The notes under the pieces are model-generated. The model saw only the letters and a program-made list of their open reading frames with translations. It was not told the origin of the DNA and made no database searches. A stretch of DNA of 64,000 nucleotides, taken from Acidimicrobiales bacterium. GTDB lineage: Bacteria; Actinomycetota; Acidimicrobiia; Acidimicrobiales; DATDAH01. Of this stretch, positions 7,404-16,717 are shown one piece after another. Position numbers and translations under genes: made by a program. The DNA lies in NCBI GenBank assembly GCA_016794585.1, contig JAEUJM010000042.1, forward strand, positions 62,001-126,000. Reading direction: 5' to 3'. How positions within the stretch are numbered: position 1 is the first letter of the stretch; each line of letters begins with the position of its first letter.

Positions 7404-9543
7404 ATGGCTGACGAGCTCGATGGTCTGTTGGCACGTGTGGACGACGCCGCCCTGCGCGCTGATCTGCGTACCCACATCGACCGCCTCCGTTCCAAGCGCA
7501 GCTTCGGGCTGGTCTTCGAGTCGCACCTGCCCGAGCGGGTGCGGCTGCCTGAGCACCCGGTGCGGGTCGGCGCCAGCGTCGCCCTGCGCGACGACCCGAA
7601 GAGCGCCACCTACGAGGTGCTCGGCGTCGACGCCGGCCGGGCCGCGGTGCGCACGGTGCGCCACCCCGACGGCTCGCGGCTCTCGCCGGAGGAGCAGGCC
7701 GAGTCGGTCGTCGAGGCCCACCCCGTCGAGGACCTGGTGGTGATCTCCGACTTCGGCGACCCTATCTACCCCGGGCTGCGCCGACTCGGGTCGGCGGACC
7801 GCGGCGGCGACAAGCCCGCGCACGTCGTGGTCAAGGGCGAGAACCACCACGTCCTGAGCGCCCTCCAGTTCACCCACGCCGGCAAGGTCGACTGCATCTA
7901 CATCGACCCGCCCTACAACACGGGTGCCCGGGACTGGAAGTACGACAACGACTACGTCGACGACACCGACGCCTACCGGCACAGCAAGTGGCTGGCCTTC
8001 ATGGAGCGGCGCCTGCTGCTCGCGAAGGAGCTCCTCAACCCGGCGGCGTCCGTCCTGATCGTCACCATCGACGAGAAGGAGTACCTCCGCCTCGGGCTGC
8101 TGCTGGAGCAGGTGTTCCCGAGCGCGCGCACCCAGATGGTGAGCAGCGTTGTGAATCGGAAGGGAGTGCCACGCAAGCAGGGATTTGCTCGGGCCGACGA
8201 GTATCTCTTCTTCACGTTCATCGGAGACACTCCGCCCGCTGTGCACACGAACGACATGCTTTCGGATCCGAGGCCACAGCCATCCAGCGGTGACCTCGTG
8301 ACCTGGGTTGGCCTTCGTCGAAGGGGGTCGGAGTGGCGTCGGTCTGATAGGCCCGGGTCCTTCTTCCCGCTGTACGTCGATGCAGAAACGGGCGAGGTAG
8401 TTGACGCAGGAGAGCCGCTGTCCATCGACACGCCACGGTCAGCTGTTCCTGAGCGGGCGGGATGCCTGACCGTCTGGCCCGTCAACAGCAAGGGAGAGGA
8501 GTCGAGATGGCAACTGTCGCCAGCCAACGTGATGCGGCTGCGGTCCGACGGGTTCCTACGCTCGCGCTTGCAGAAGAGCGGGGGTGTCACGGTCGAGTAC
8601 CTCTCCGACGGACAGCGCCAGCAGATCGGTGATGGCCGGATCGTGGTCGAGGGACGTCACGAATCCGGGGCGGTGATCGTCCGGCACGTGGGTTCCAAGG
8701 TGCAGCAAGCAAAGTCCGTGTGGAACCTCGACGCCCATGGTGCCACTGCCTACGGCACCCAGATGATCCCTGCTCTCTTGCCAGGGCGAGCGTTTCCCTA
8801 TCCGAAGTCCCTCTACGCCGTCGAAGATTTCCCTCCGCTTCTTCGTCGGCGACAACCCCGACGCCGTCGTGCTTGACTTCTTCGGTGGCTCTGGCACCAC
8901 GGCTCACGCCGTGGCGCGGTTGAACAAGCAGGACGGAGGGCGCCGACAGTCGATCGTGGTGACCAACAACGAGGTGTCGGCGGCCGAGGCGGAGGCGCTG
9001 CGCAAGGCCGGGCACCGGCCGGGCGATCCGGAGTGGGAGGCGTTGGGGATCTTCGAGCACGTCACCCGGCCGCGCATCACCGCCGCCGTCACCGGACGCA
9101 CCCCTGATGGTGAGCCGGTGAATGGGGACTACAAGTTCACCGACGAGTTCCCGATGGCCGACGGGTTCGAGGAGAACGTCGAGTTCGTGGAGCTGACCTA
9201 CCTCGACCCTGACGACGTCGAGTTGGACCTGGCCTTCGCCGGTGTGGCGCCGCTGCTGTGGTTGCGGGCAGGGGCCCAGGGACCGGTGATCAACGAGTGC
9301 GTGGACGCGGCCGGCGGGGCCAAGACCCACGAGTGGACCGACCGCTACGGCATCTTGTTCGACGCCGACCGGTGGCGGGCCTTCGTCGACGACCGGCCCG
9401 ACACCGCCACCACGGCGTTCGTGGTGACGGACTCGCAGGCCACGTTCGCGGGGATCGCGGCGGAGGTTCCCGATCACCTCGAGGTCGTCCGCTTGTACGA
9501 GAACTACCTGACCACGTTCCGCATCGACGGGGGTCGGCTCTGA
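7404..9543 (+). pseudogene. mod: Type III-like DNA methyltransferase (Mod), frameshifted
   Basis: The N-terminal frame from ATG 7404 carries motif IV IDPPYNTG (about residues 167-174) and continues to LYAVED near 8828, where it slips to a short tail ending at 8876. The other frame then continues the same protein: SLRFFVGDNPDAVVLD and the AdoMet motif DFFGGSGTT, ending at 9541-9543. The motif order (DPPY before FxGxG) is that of beta-class N6/N4 methyltransferases of Type III systems. One extra T in the TTT at 8828-8830 explains the break; removing it restores about 710 residues. It may be a true inactivation or a sequencing error. The stop overlaps the helicase gene start. Confidence 0.85.
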
Positions 9544-12071
9544 TGCGCTACGAGCTGATGGACTACCAGCGGGCCGCGGCCATCGACGTGTTGGACCGAC
9601 TGCGCCGCGCTCGCGGGGACTGGGCGAACGGGTACCGGTCGTCGTTCGCGCTGTCGGCCATCACGGGGTCGGGCAAGACGGTGATCGCCACCGCGGCGAT
9701 CGAGGCGACGCTGTTCGGCTCGGCCGACCTGGGGGCGGACCCGGACCCACAGGCCACGTTCCTGTGGATCACCGACGACCCGGCGTTGAACCGTCAGACC
9801 CGCAACCGGATGCTCGATGCCTCGGACCTGCTGGCCCCGAAGACACTGGTGGAGGTCGACGATGGCTACCTCGACGCCGCCTTGCGGCCGAACCGGGTGT
9901 ACTTCCTGAACATCCAGAAGCTGTCGAAGTCGAGCCGGCTGGTGCAGTCCGGCACCAACCTGCGGCAGGTGTCGTTCTGGGACCTCCTGGCCAACACCAT
10001 CCGGGCCGAAGCGACCACCCTCTACCTCATCTTGGACGAGGCCCACCGGGGCATGAAGCGGGCCACGGACCGCAAGACCATCGTGCAGCGCCTCATCCAC
10101 GGCGAGCCCGGCTCGAACCCGCCGGTGCCGACGGTGTGGGGCATCTCCGCCACCATCGACCGTTTCACCACCGCCATGGGCGAGACCCGCGACCGCACCG
10201 GCTACCCCCACGTCGTGGTCGACATCGACCAGGTGCGGGTGTCGGGGCTCATCAAGGACGAGATCGGGCTCGAACAGCCCGACGAGAAGGGCACCTTCTC
10301 CACCACCCTGCTCCGAGACGCAGTGCGCACCACCCTCGGGTACGAGCAGCGCTGGGCCGCCTACTCGACCGCGGAGAACGAACCACAGGTGGTCCCTGCA
10401 TTGGTGGTGCAGGTGCCCGACAAGGCCGACGAAACCAAGCTCGCCGAGATGGTCGCAGTGATCGAAGCCGAGTGGCCCGACCTCGCCTCCGACGCCGTCG
10501 CCCACGTGTTCGGCGAGCACGAGCCCGTCGTCCTCGGCGGGCGCACCATCAACTGGGTGCCGGCCGAATCCATCCAAGGCGACACCGACATCCGCGTCGT
10601 CCTCGCCAAGGAGGCCATCTCCACCGGCTGGGACTGCCCCCGCGCCGAGGTCCTCTACTCAGAGCGGCCCGCCAAGGACGCCACCCACATCGCCCAGGTC
10701 ATCGGGCGCATGGTCCGCCAGCCGCTCGCCCACCGCGTCGCCACCGACGACGTCCTTAACTCGGTTGCGTGCTACCTGCCGCTGTTCGACGCCAAGAAGC
10801 TCGCCGCCATCAAGGAGGAGCTCGAAGGCAAGGGCGGCGACAACGGCCAACAGGCCGTCGGCCCCCAAGTTATCCGGGCGCCTGCGGTCTTCGAGCGCAA
10901 CCCGCTGCTCGAGCCCGATGTGTTCACCTTCGTAGAGACGCTGCCCAGCATCCCCACCCCCGACATCGCTGCCAGCCCCCTGCGTCGTGCCAAGCACCTC
11001 GTGCGCCTCCTCGTCGACGACGGCGCCGGCCCCGCGCTGGTGCCCGACGCCGGCGCCCAACTGGCCAAGCGGCTCAACGCCCGCCTCGACGGGCTCGCCG
11101 CCGAACGCGCCGACGAGGTCGCCGACGGCGTCGACGACCTCCGCACCGCCATCGTCCGACGCGAAGGTGTCGGCCCGGGCGGCGAAGCCGGCGAGGTCAC
11201 CTCGCGGCTCATCGAGACCCACCGCAAGGACATCGACCGCGACACCCGCAAGATCATCAGCTCAATCCGCGAAGGCGTCGGCACCGGCTACTACGCCCAC
11301 CGCGCCGCCGGCGCAGACGCGTCACAGGACCGCCTCGACCTGCGCGTGCAAGTCGCCGCGCTGCTCCGTCTCGACGGCGTGGTCGACAGCATCGATGCCG
11401 CCGCCACCGAGTTCGTACAGGAGCACCTGGCCCGCTTCGCGGTCGAGATCAAGAACACCACCGGCGCCACCCGCGACGCCTACCGCAAGGTGCAGGAACA
11501 GACCACCGCCCCCGAAGCCGTCACCATCGAACTGCGAGCCAACGAGAAGGCCGCCACCAAGGACAGCGCCGGCGGCGACCTCCCCACCTTCGGAGGCCAC
11601 CTCTACGCCGACGCCGACGGGCACTACCCCACCCAGCTCAACGACTGGGAGACCCAGGTCATCACCGCCGAGACCGAACGCCCCTCGTTCGTCGCCTGGT
11701 ACCGCAACCCCTCCCGCGCCACACCCAACGCCCTGCGCATCGCCTACCAGGACGACGCCGGCCGCTGGGCTAGCCTCCAAGTCGACTTCCTCGTCATCTC
11801 GCGCCGCGACGACGGCACCCTCGCCGCCTCCATCGTCGACCCCCACGGCGACCACCTCGCCGACGCCAAAGCCAAGCTCCGCGCCCTCGCCGACTTCGCT
11901 GAGACGCACGGAGATGCCTTCGTCCGCATCGTCTCCATCGCCAAGGGGCGGGACGGCGAACTGCAGGCGCTCGACCTACTCGATGGTCACGTCCGTGAAG
12001 CCGTGCGCGGCTTCACCGGAGCCAAGGTGTCCGCGCTCTACGACGCTCCAGCCGCGCAACTCTTCCTCTGA
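9543..12071 (+). CDS. res: Type III-like restriction endonuclease helicase subunit (Res)
   Basis: This 842-residue protein begins at the ATG overlapping the mod stop (TGATG). It has a superfamily 2 helicase core: Walker A TGSGKT (residues 41-46), LILDEAHRG (about 163-171), GISATIDRFT as motif III, and the motif VI region HIAQVIGRMVRQ. The C-terminal part contains WASLQVDFLVIS and SIVDPHGDHLADAKAK, corresponding to the nuclease end of Type III Res proteins, although a clear ExK is not visible. With Mod it would cleave DNA after ATP-dependent translocation between recognition sites. If mod is truly broken, Res should be inactive, since Type III Res needs Mod for recognition. Confidence 0.85.
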   Translation: MRYELMDYQRAAAIDVLDRLRRARGDWANGYRSSFALSAITGSGKTVIATAAIEATLFGSADLGADPDPQATFLWITDDPALNRQTRNRMLDASDLLAPKTLVEVDDGYLDAALRPNRVYFLNIQKLSKSSRLVQSGTNLRQVSFWDLLANTIRAEATTLYLILDEAHRGMKRATDRKTIVQRLIHGEPGSNPPVPTVWGISATIDRFTTAMGETRDRTGYPHVVVDIDQVRVSGLIKDEIGLEQPDEKGTFSTTLLRDAVRTTLGYEQRWAAYSTAENEPQVVPALVVQVPDKADETKLAEMVAVIEAEWPDLASDAVAHVFGEHEPVVLGGRTINWVPAESIQGDTDIRVVLAKEAISTGWDCPRAEVLYSERPAKDATHIAQVIGRMVRQPLAHRVATDDVLNSVACYLPLFDAKKLAAIKEELEGKGGDNGQQAVGPQVIRAPAVFERNPLLEPDVFTFVETLPSIPTPDIAASPLRRAKHLVRLLVDDGAGPALVPDAGAQLAKRLNARLDGLAAERADEVADGVDDLRTAIVRREGVGPGGEAGEVTSRLIETHRKDIDRDTRKIISSIREGVGTGYYAHRAAGADASQDRLDLRVQVAALLRLDGVVDSIDAAATEFVQEHLARFAVEIKNTTGATRDAYRKVQEQTTAPEAVTIELRANEKAATKDSAGGDLPTFGGHLYADADGHYPTQLNDWETQVITAETERPSFVAWYRNPSRATPNALRIAYQDDAGRWASLQVDFLVISRRDDGTLAASIVDPHGDHLADAKAKLRALADFAETHGDAFVRIVSIAKGRDGELQALDLLDGHVREAVRGFTGAKVSALYDAPAAQLFL

Positions 12072-12174
12072 CCGCCCGCCGGTCTCTTGCGTCCGGCATC
12101 TCGGGCCGGAACCCCGTCGTTGAGCACCAGGATCTGCATACCAGTCACCATCTCACCGAGTGGTCATCCGACAA

Positions 12175-12972
12175 TCACCGGAGAGCTGCGGCGTAGAACC
12201 GGAGGTAGTCAGGGGTCTGTGATCGCCAGTAGCTGCGATCGTGCCTGCCGGGCGACACGCGCACTTCGACGTCAACACCGTGCTGCTCGAGAGTCGTAGC
12301 CATGGGCTGCAGATTCTGTCGGGTCGAATCGTCCGTACCGGCGTCGAGGCTGATCGGGATCCCTGCGTCGGCGATGCGCTGGGCGCGGTCGTCGTCGATC
12401 TCGGTGGCGGGGCTGTGCCCGCCCAGGGCGACAAAGGAGTGGGACCTGGCGTCGAACGCCAGGAACGCGAGGGCCGCACCGCGAGATATGCCGCCGATGG
12501 CGCGACGCGTCCCGTCGAGCGGGTTCGAGGCGGCGACCACCGGTTCGATCTCGTCGATCAAGAGGGTCGCCAGCCGCGCCCCACCGGGGTCAGATCCGTA
12601 GTCGGTGGCCGCGTTCGGCATGATGATGGCGGTCGGAGGAAGAACGCCTTGGCGGACGAGCTCGTCGGCAGCCTGCCCGACATCGAGGTCGACCCACTGC
12701 GTCTGATCCGCTCCCGCGCCGTGCAGCAGGTAGAGCACGGCCAAGCGGCCGTGTCCCGGACAGGGCGTGAGGTGGACTCGCACCGTCTCTGTCGTCGCGT
12801 ACACCGGACTCGGGATCACCAGTTGCGCGTCGCGACCGGTGCGCTCGTGACATCGCGAGAGATGAGACGGGGCACGGGGAACGGTTGGGTCCGGGGCAGT
12901 CGAATCGGTCGGCCCCGAACAGGCCGATGCCCACACGGCAAGCACGACCAGGACGAGGATGCGTCGCCTCAT
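12175..12972 (-). CDS. Secreted alpha/beta-hydrolase esterase lipoprotein
   Basis: This 265-residue protein starts at the ATG at 12972, which overlaps the stop of the upstream gene (ATGA). A lipoprotein signal peptide ends at Cys18 (WASAC). The enzyme part has LYLLHGAGADQTQW (oxyanion region), the nucleophile elbow GISRG, a likely acid in SLDAGTDD and a final His in GRHDRSYW, the order of the catalytic triad in the esterase D/Ag85-like alpha/beta-hydrolases. It is likely a membrane-anchored acyl esterase on the cell surface. It is co-transcribed with the phosphodiester-glycosidase-like gene. The substrate is unknown. Confidence 0.8.
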   Translation of the reverse strand: MRRRILVLVVLAVWASACSGPTDSTAPDPTVPRAPSHLSRCHERTGRDAQLVIPSPVYATTETVRVHLTPCPGHGRLAVLYLLHGAGADQTQWVDLDVGQAADELVRQGVLPPTAIIMPNAATDYGSDPGGARLATLLIDEIEPVVAASNPLDGTRRAIGGISRGAALAFLAFDARSHSFVALGGHSPATEIDDDRAQRIADAGIPISLDAGTDDSTRQNLQPMATTLEQHGVDVEVRVSPGRHDRSYWRSQTPDYLRFYAAALR

Positions 12973-14195
12973 CGGACGAACATGGCGAAGAAGTCGCGTT
13001 GGTCGGCCGCGAGGTAGCGATACGGGGATTTGGGCATGGTCCCGGTCAGGTGCGCTGCGGAAACGCCGTAGCCAGTCCCCGCAGGCTGGATGACCGAGAA
13101 GGTGACCTGGCCGTGGTGGATGTCGAGCTGCATGGCGCGGACGGCGCCGGCGCGGGCCAACACCGAGGCGAGGTCGCCGAGCCGCATGTGATCGCCGGCC
13201 GCGTAGATCAGGCGTCCTTGCGCGTCGACGCCGATGCCCGATCGCCAGGTCCATTGCAGCTGGTTGCGCGAGGCCCCCCACGATCCATCGACGTTCGTCA
13301 TCAATCCCGAGACGGGCCGCCCGGCATCGACGATGAGTTTGAGGTTCTGGCGCACCGACACGATGTCGCCACTGAGGCGCCCATCACGCCCCCACTCGGC
13401 GATCGACACGGTTCCGTCTCGGTGAACGATGAGCGATGCTTGACCGTCGACGAGGGGATCGATCGTTCTCCCCTCGCTGTAATAGCCACCGGGGATGTGC
13501 CTGAACCTGAAACCCGAGTTGAAGGTCGCTGTCAGCGTGTTGCGCTCGCGGCGCGGCACCCCCGAGGCCCATGCCCAAGGGCCGTGCCCGGGCTCGATCG
13601 TGCCAGGCACCGAGACGGTGCGCAGCAAGTGCTGATCCATGGAGACGAGCGCCGTCACGATCGAGGTGTTGTGCGGATCCGGACGTAGGAACGTGGTGAA
13701 CATGGTCGGCGCACCGTGCACGGTCTGTCCCGCCGGCGTCCACAAGCCCTCGCCGGCGATGGCGTGATCCGTGACGATCGGCGCCAGCGGAGCAGGTGGC
13801 GCCGTGGATGTCGCCAAGCGCTCCGTCGCCCCACGCGCGGGGACGGTCCCGCCCAGCGCAGGGAAGGCGTCGGGATTGGGCGCACCCGATCCGGGGGGGC
13901 TCCGTGTGTACCACCAGGTCTCGATGCGATCGACGATCGAATCCCCGCCGTGGTCGCGGAACCAGTCGATCGAACGCTCCGCCGTGCTCGCGGAGCCGGG
14001 CTTGGTCAGGTAGGTGCCATAGGAGTAGAGCACGGGTGCCGCCAGCAGAAGAACGACGAGGAGTGCCGCCCAGCGCCGAGGGTGCCGACGACGGGCCACG
14101 ACCTCGGCATCGGCCGCCGGGTCGGTTGGCGGTCGGTCGACCCGTGGCGGCGACAGGGGTCTCGGTCGATCGAGAACAGATGAGTCGGACTGCAT
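12969..14195 (-). CDS. Membrane-anchored phosphodiester glycosidase (NAGPA-like) protein
   Basis: This 408-residue protein has one N-terminal membrane anchor (WAALLVVLLLAAPVLYSYGTY, about residues 42-62) and a long extracytoplasmic domain. Segments such as TFNSGFRF, GGYYSEGRTIDPLVDGQASL, SVRQNLKLIVDAGRP and RAMQLDIHHGQVTF match the phosphodiester glycosidase (NAGPA/DUF2233) family, which removes GlcNAc caps from phosphate-linked glycans in animals. Bacterial members are thought to act on cell-wall or exopolysaccharide phosphodiesters. It forms a two-gene operon with the esterase. Confidence 0.8.
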   Translation of the reverse strand: MQSDSSVLDRPRPLSPPRVDRPPTDPAADAEVVARRRHPRRWAALLVVLLLAAPVLYSYGTYLTKPGSASTAERSIDWFRDHGGDSIVDRIETWWYTRSPPGSGAPNPDAFPALGGTVPARGATERLATSTAPPAPLAPIVTDHAIAGEGLWTPAGQTVHGAPTMFTTFLRPDPHNTSIVTALVSMDQHLLRTVSVPGTIEPGHGPWAWASGVPRRERNTLTATFNSGFRFRHIPGGYYSEGRTIDPLVDGQASLIVHRDGTVSIAEWGRDGRLSGDIVSVRQNLKLIVDAGRPVSGLMTNVDGSWGASRNQLQWTWRSGIGVDAQGRLIYAAGDHMRLGDLASVLARAGAVRAMQLDIHHGQVTFSVIQPAGTGYGVSAAHLTGTMPKSPYRYLAADQRDFFAMFVR

Positions 14196-14596
14196 TGGCG
14201 CGTCTCCGGTCGTCGACTACTTGCTCGCCGACGGCGGGCAACCCCGCCACAGAAGAACGGTCTTTCGGAGCGTCGCGAAGCCGAGGTTCCGCGACACGCC
14301 GCGCACGGTCAACAGACGGCAAAACCTCGGGCAGGCCGAACGAGACCAACGAGCCAGCACCTGCGTCATCACCGTCACCGGTCAGCGGCGGAAGCCTCAG
14401 TGCCGGCGCGACGCGACAACTGCTGCGCCCGTTTCGATGGTGCCGCTGTCTTGGCCGTGGCGCGGCTGTCATTGACTCCCGCCTCGCTCCGAGTTCGGCA
14501 GCGTCGCCCCGGTGGGCAACACGTTCAGCCAGCCTTCAGAATCCGTGGTCCACTATCGAATCGACAGATGAAACCGATCGAGAAGGCGCGACTGCT
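14196..14596. other. Divergent intergenic region before the two-component operon
   Basis: These 401 bases separate the minus-strand glycosidase-like gene from the plus-strand response regulator. I see no convincing gene. Open frames here lack ribosome binding sites, and an ATG at 14568 is out of frame with the regulator. The only recognisable element is the TTCAG repeat at 14524-14539. Confidence 0.6.
14524..14539 (+). promoter_or_regulatory. TTCAG-N6-TTCAG site before the two-component operon
   Basis: TTCAG occurs at 14524-14528 and again at 14535-14539, exactly 11 bp apart and about 60 bp before the regulator's start. This suggests autoregulation and ties the PepSY and DedA genes, which carry the same motif, to this system. 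Confidence 0.6.
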
Positions 14597-15274
14597 GTGC
14601 GTGTACTGGTAGTGGAAGACGAGACCCGGTTGGCCATCGGCCTGCGCAAGGGCCTGGAGGCCGAGGGCTTCGCTGTCGACATCGCGGCGGATGGGACGGA
14701 CGGTCTGTGGATGGCGACGGAGCATCCCTATGACCTGATCGTGCTGGACATCATGTTGCCGCGAATGAACGGCTACAAGGTGTGCCAGTCGCTACGTGAC
14801 GCCGGCAACTGGACACCGATCTTGATGCTGACCGCGAAGGATGGTGAGCTCGACGAGGCCGAGGCGCTGGACACCGGCGCTGACGATTACTTGACGAAGC
14901 CGTTCTCCTATGTCGTGTTGGTTGCGCACCTTCGAGCGTTGCTGCGTCGGGGTGGTCGGGAGCGTCCAGCGGTCTTGTCGGCCGGTGATCTGCGTTTGGA
15001 CCCTGCGGCGCGACGGGCGTGGCGTGGCGACGTCGAGGTGGAGCTGACGCCCCGGGAGCTGGCGCTGCTGGAATTCCTGCTGCGCCGACGGGGAGAGGTG
15101 GTGTCGAAGCGAGAGATCCTCGACCACGTGTGGGACTACGACTTCGAGGGTGATCCGAACATCGTCGAGGTGTACGTGAGGCACCTCCGGAACAAGCTCG
15201 ACCGTCCTTTCGAGCGGGAGTCGATCCAGACGATCCGGGGGTCGGGCTACCGCATGGCCGCTGATGGTGGCTGA
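14597..15274 (+). CDS. OmpR/PhoB-family response regulator
   Basis: This 225-residue protein begins at the GTG at 14597 with AGAAGG at 14581-14586. The receiver domain has acidic residues in VVEDET, phosphoacceptor Asp51 (LIVLDIMLP), the conserved Thr in MLTA and Lys101 (TKPFS). The C-terminal winged helix is complete: RRAWRGDVEVELTPRELALL, REILDHVWDYDF, NIVEVYVRHLRNKL and IQTIRGSGYRM. It should bind tandem repeats as a dimer. The sensor kinase gene overlaps its end by 11 bp. A TTCAG repeat upstream suggests that it controls itself. Confidence 0.95.
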   Translation: MRVLVVEDETRLAIGLRKGLEAEGFAVDIAADGTDGLWMATEHPYDLIVLDIMLPRMNGYKVCQSLRDAGNWTPILMLTAKDGELDEAEALDTGADDYLTKPFSYVVLVAHLRALLRRGGRERPAVLSAGDLRLDPAARRAWRGDVEVELTPRELALLEFLLRRRGEVVSKREILDHVWDYDFEGDPNIVEVYVRHLRNKLDRPFERESIQTIRGSGYRMAADGG

Positions 15275-16640
15275 TCGGAAGCCGTTCGGCGGCCGGTTTC
15301 GCCTGGGTTCGCTTCGGGTGCGCACGACTGCGATTGCGGTCGTGGTCGTCGGTTCGGCGCTGCTGGTCGGGGGTGCGGCACTGGTGGTGCTCCTGCGTGA
15401 TTCCCTGACCGATCAGGTTCGGACCGCCGCCGAGCTCCGAGCGCAAGATGTCGCCGGTGTCCTCGAGTCCGGCACGGCCCCGGAGGAGCTGGCGGTCAAC
15501 GATGAGGAGGACCTGGTGATCCAGGTCGTCGACGCGGCAGGCCAGGTCGTAGCGTCGAGCGGCAACGTAGAAGGCGAGTCGGCGATCGTTGATGTGGCAC
15601 CCGGTCGCTCGGAGCAGGCGCGTGCCACGCCGGTGGACGACGACAGCAGCTTTCTCTTCGTGGTGGCGAACGCCGATGCCCCTGACGGCCGGTTCACGGT
15701 GATCGTCGGGCGGTCGACTGAGCTGGTGACCGATGCCACCGGTCTGGTGGCCGGCCTTCTTGCGAGTGGCATTCCGTTCCTGGTGCTACTGGTCGGGGTC
15801 ATCACGTGGCGGACCGTTGGTCGCACGTTGCGCCCGGTCGAGGAGATCCGGCGAGAGGTCGACGAGATCTCGGGCAGCGAGCTGCATCGTCGCGTCCCCG
15901 GCGGACCGACCGACGATGAGATCGCTCGTCTGGCCACCACGATGAACCGGATGCTCGATCGGCTCGAGGCATCGGCCGAACGGCAACGACGGTTCATCTC
16001 CGACGCATCCCACGAGCTGCGTTCGCCCGTATCGGTGATCCGCCAGCACGTCGAGGTGGTGTTGGCGCACCCGGGAGGGACCAGCGCCGAGGAGTTGGCC
16101 GAGACCGTTCTCGCCGAGGATCTGCGGATCCAGCGACTGGTCGAGGACCTTCTGTTGTTGGCCCGGGCCGATGAGAACACGCTGCGAGTCAACTGGCGGC
16201 CGATGGACCTCGATGATGTCGTGTTCGAGGAGGCCGACCGCCTGCGCTCTGGATCCCAAGTCCGGGTCGACACCTCGGCCGTGTCGGCGGGCCGGGTGTC
16301 CGGCGACCCCGCTCAGCTTCGCCGTGTCCTGGTCAACCTGGGTGACAACGCGGTTCGTCACGCACGGTCGACTCTTCGGTTCACCCTCCGAGAGGACGAC
16401 ATGGTCGTGCTCACGGTCGAGGACGACGGCACAGGGATCGACGAGACGTCGCGGACTCGGATCTTCGAGCGGTTCGTCCGTCTCGACGACGCGCGCGCCC
16501 GCGACGACGGGGGCAGCGGACTGGGCCTGTCGATCGTGGCAGAGATCGTGGCTGCGCACGGCGGCGAGGTCGTCGTCGGGGACAGCGACCTTGGTGGGGC
16601 ACGGTTCGAGGTCCGCTTCCCGCGCGTGGCCGACGGCTGA
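15264..16640 (+). CDS. Membrane sensor histidine kinase
   Basis: This 458-residue kinase has helix 1 at about residues 22-45, an extracytoplasmic sensor of about 115 residues, helix 2 at about 160-183, a HAMP linker (to about 236), the phosphorylation box FISDASHELRSP with His250, an N-box NLGDNAVRH, and G-boxes VEDDGTGID and GGSGLGLSIV. It would autophosphorylate on His250 and pass phosphate to the regulator encoded just upstream. The sensor region has no recognised ligand domain. Proximity of PepSY-protein genes carrying the same promoter repeat makes envelope or protein-folding stress a plausible signal, but this is inference. Confidence 0.95.
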   Translation: MVADRKPFGGRFRLGSLRVRTTAIAVVVVGSALLVGGAALVVLLRDSLTDQVRTAAELRAQDVAGVLESGTAPEELAVNDEEDLVIQVVDAAGQVVASSGNVEGESAIVDVAPGRSEQARATPVDDDSSFLFVVANADAPDGRFTVIVGRSTELVTDATGLVAGLLASGIPFLVLLVGVITWRTVGRTLRPVEEIRREVDEISGSELHRRVPGGPTDDEIARLATTMNRMLDRLEASAERQRRFISDASHELRSPVSVIRQHVEVVLAHPGGTSAEELAETVLAEDLRIQRLVEDLLLLARADENTLRVNWRPMDLDDVVFEEADRLRSGSQVRVDTSAVSAGRVSGDPAQLRRVLVNLGDNAVRHARSTLRFTLREDDMVVLTVEDDGTGIDETSRTRIFERFVRLDDARARDDGGSGLGLSIVAEIVAAHGGEVVVGDSDLGGARFEVRFPRVADG

Positions 16641-16652
16641 CTGAGCGGACCG

Positions 16653-16668
16653 TTCAGGCCCGCTTCAG
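16653..16668 (+). promoter_or_regulatory. TTCAG-N6-TTCAG site before DedA-receiver fusion
   Basis: TTCAG at 16653-16657 and 16664-16668, spaced 11 bp, lies 13 bases after the kinase stop and 50 bases before the DedA-fusion start, so this gene probably has its own promoter controlled by the same regulator. Confidence 0.55.
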
Positions 16669-16717
16669 GCGCTGTGACGCATCGTTTGGTCATGGATCGA
16701 ACCGACCGGCGCGGCCG

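Noticed and set aside
8869..9543. A separate small methyltransferase gene
   Set aside because: Its first residues continue the upstream Mod protein after a one-base shift, so it is the second half of the same gene.
14568..14570. ATG as start of the response regulator
   Set aside because: It is out of frame with the receiver domain; the GTG at 14597 is in frame with a ribosome site.
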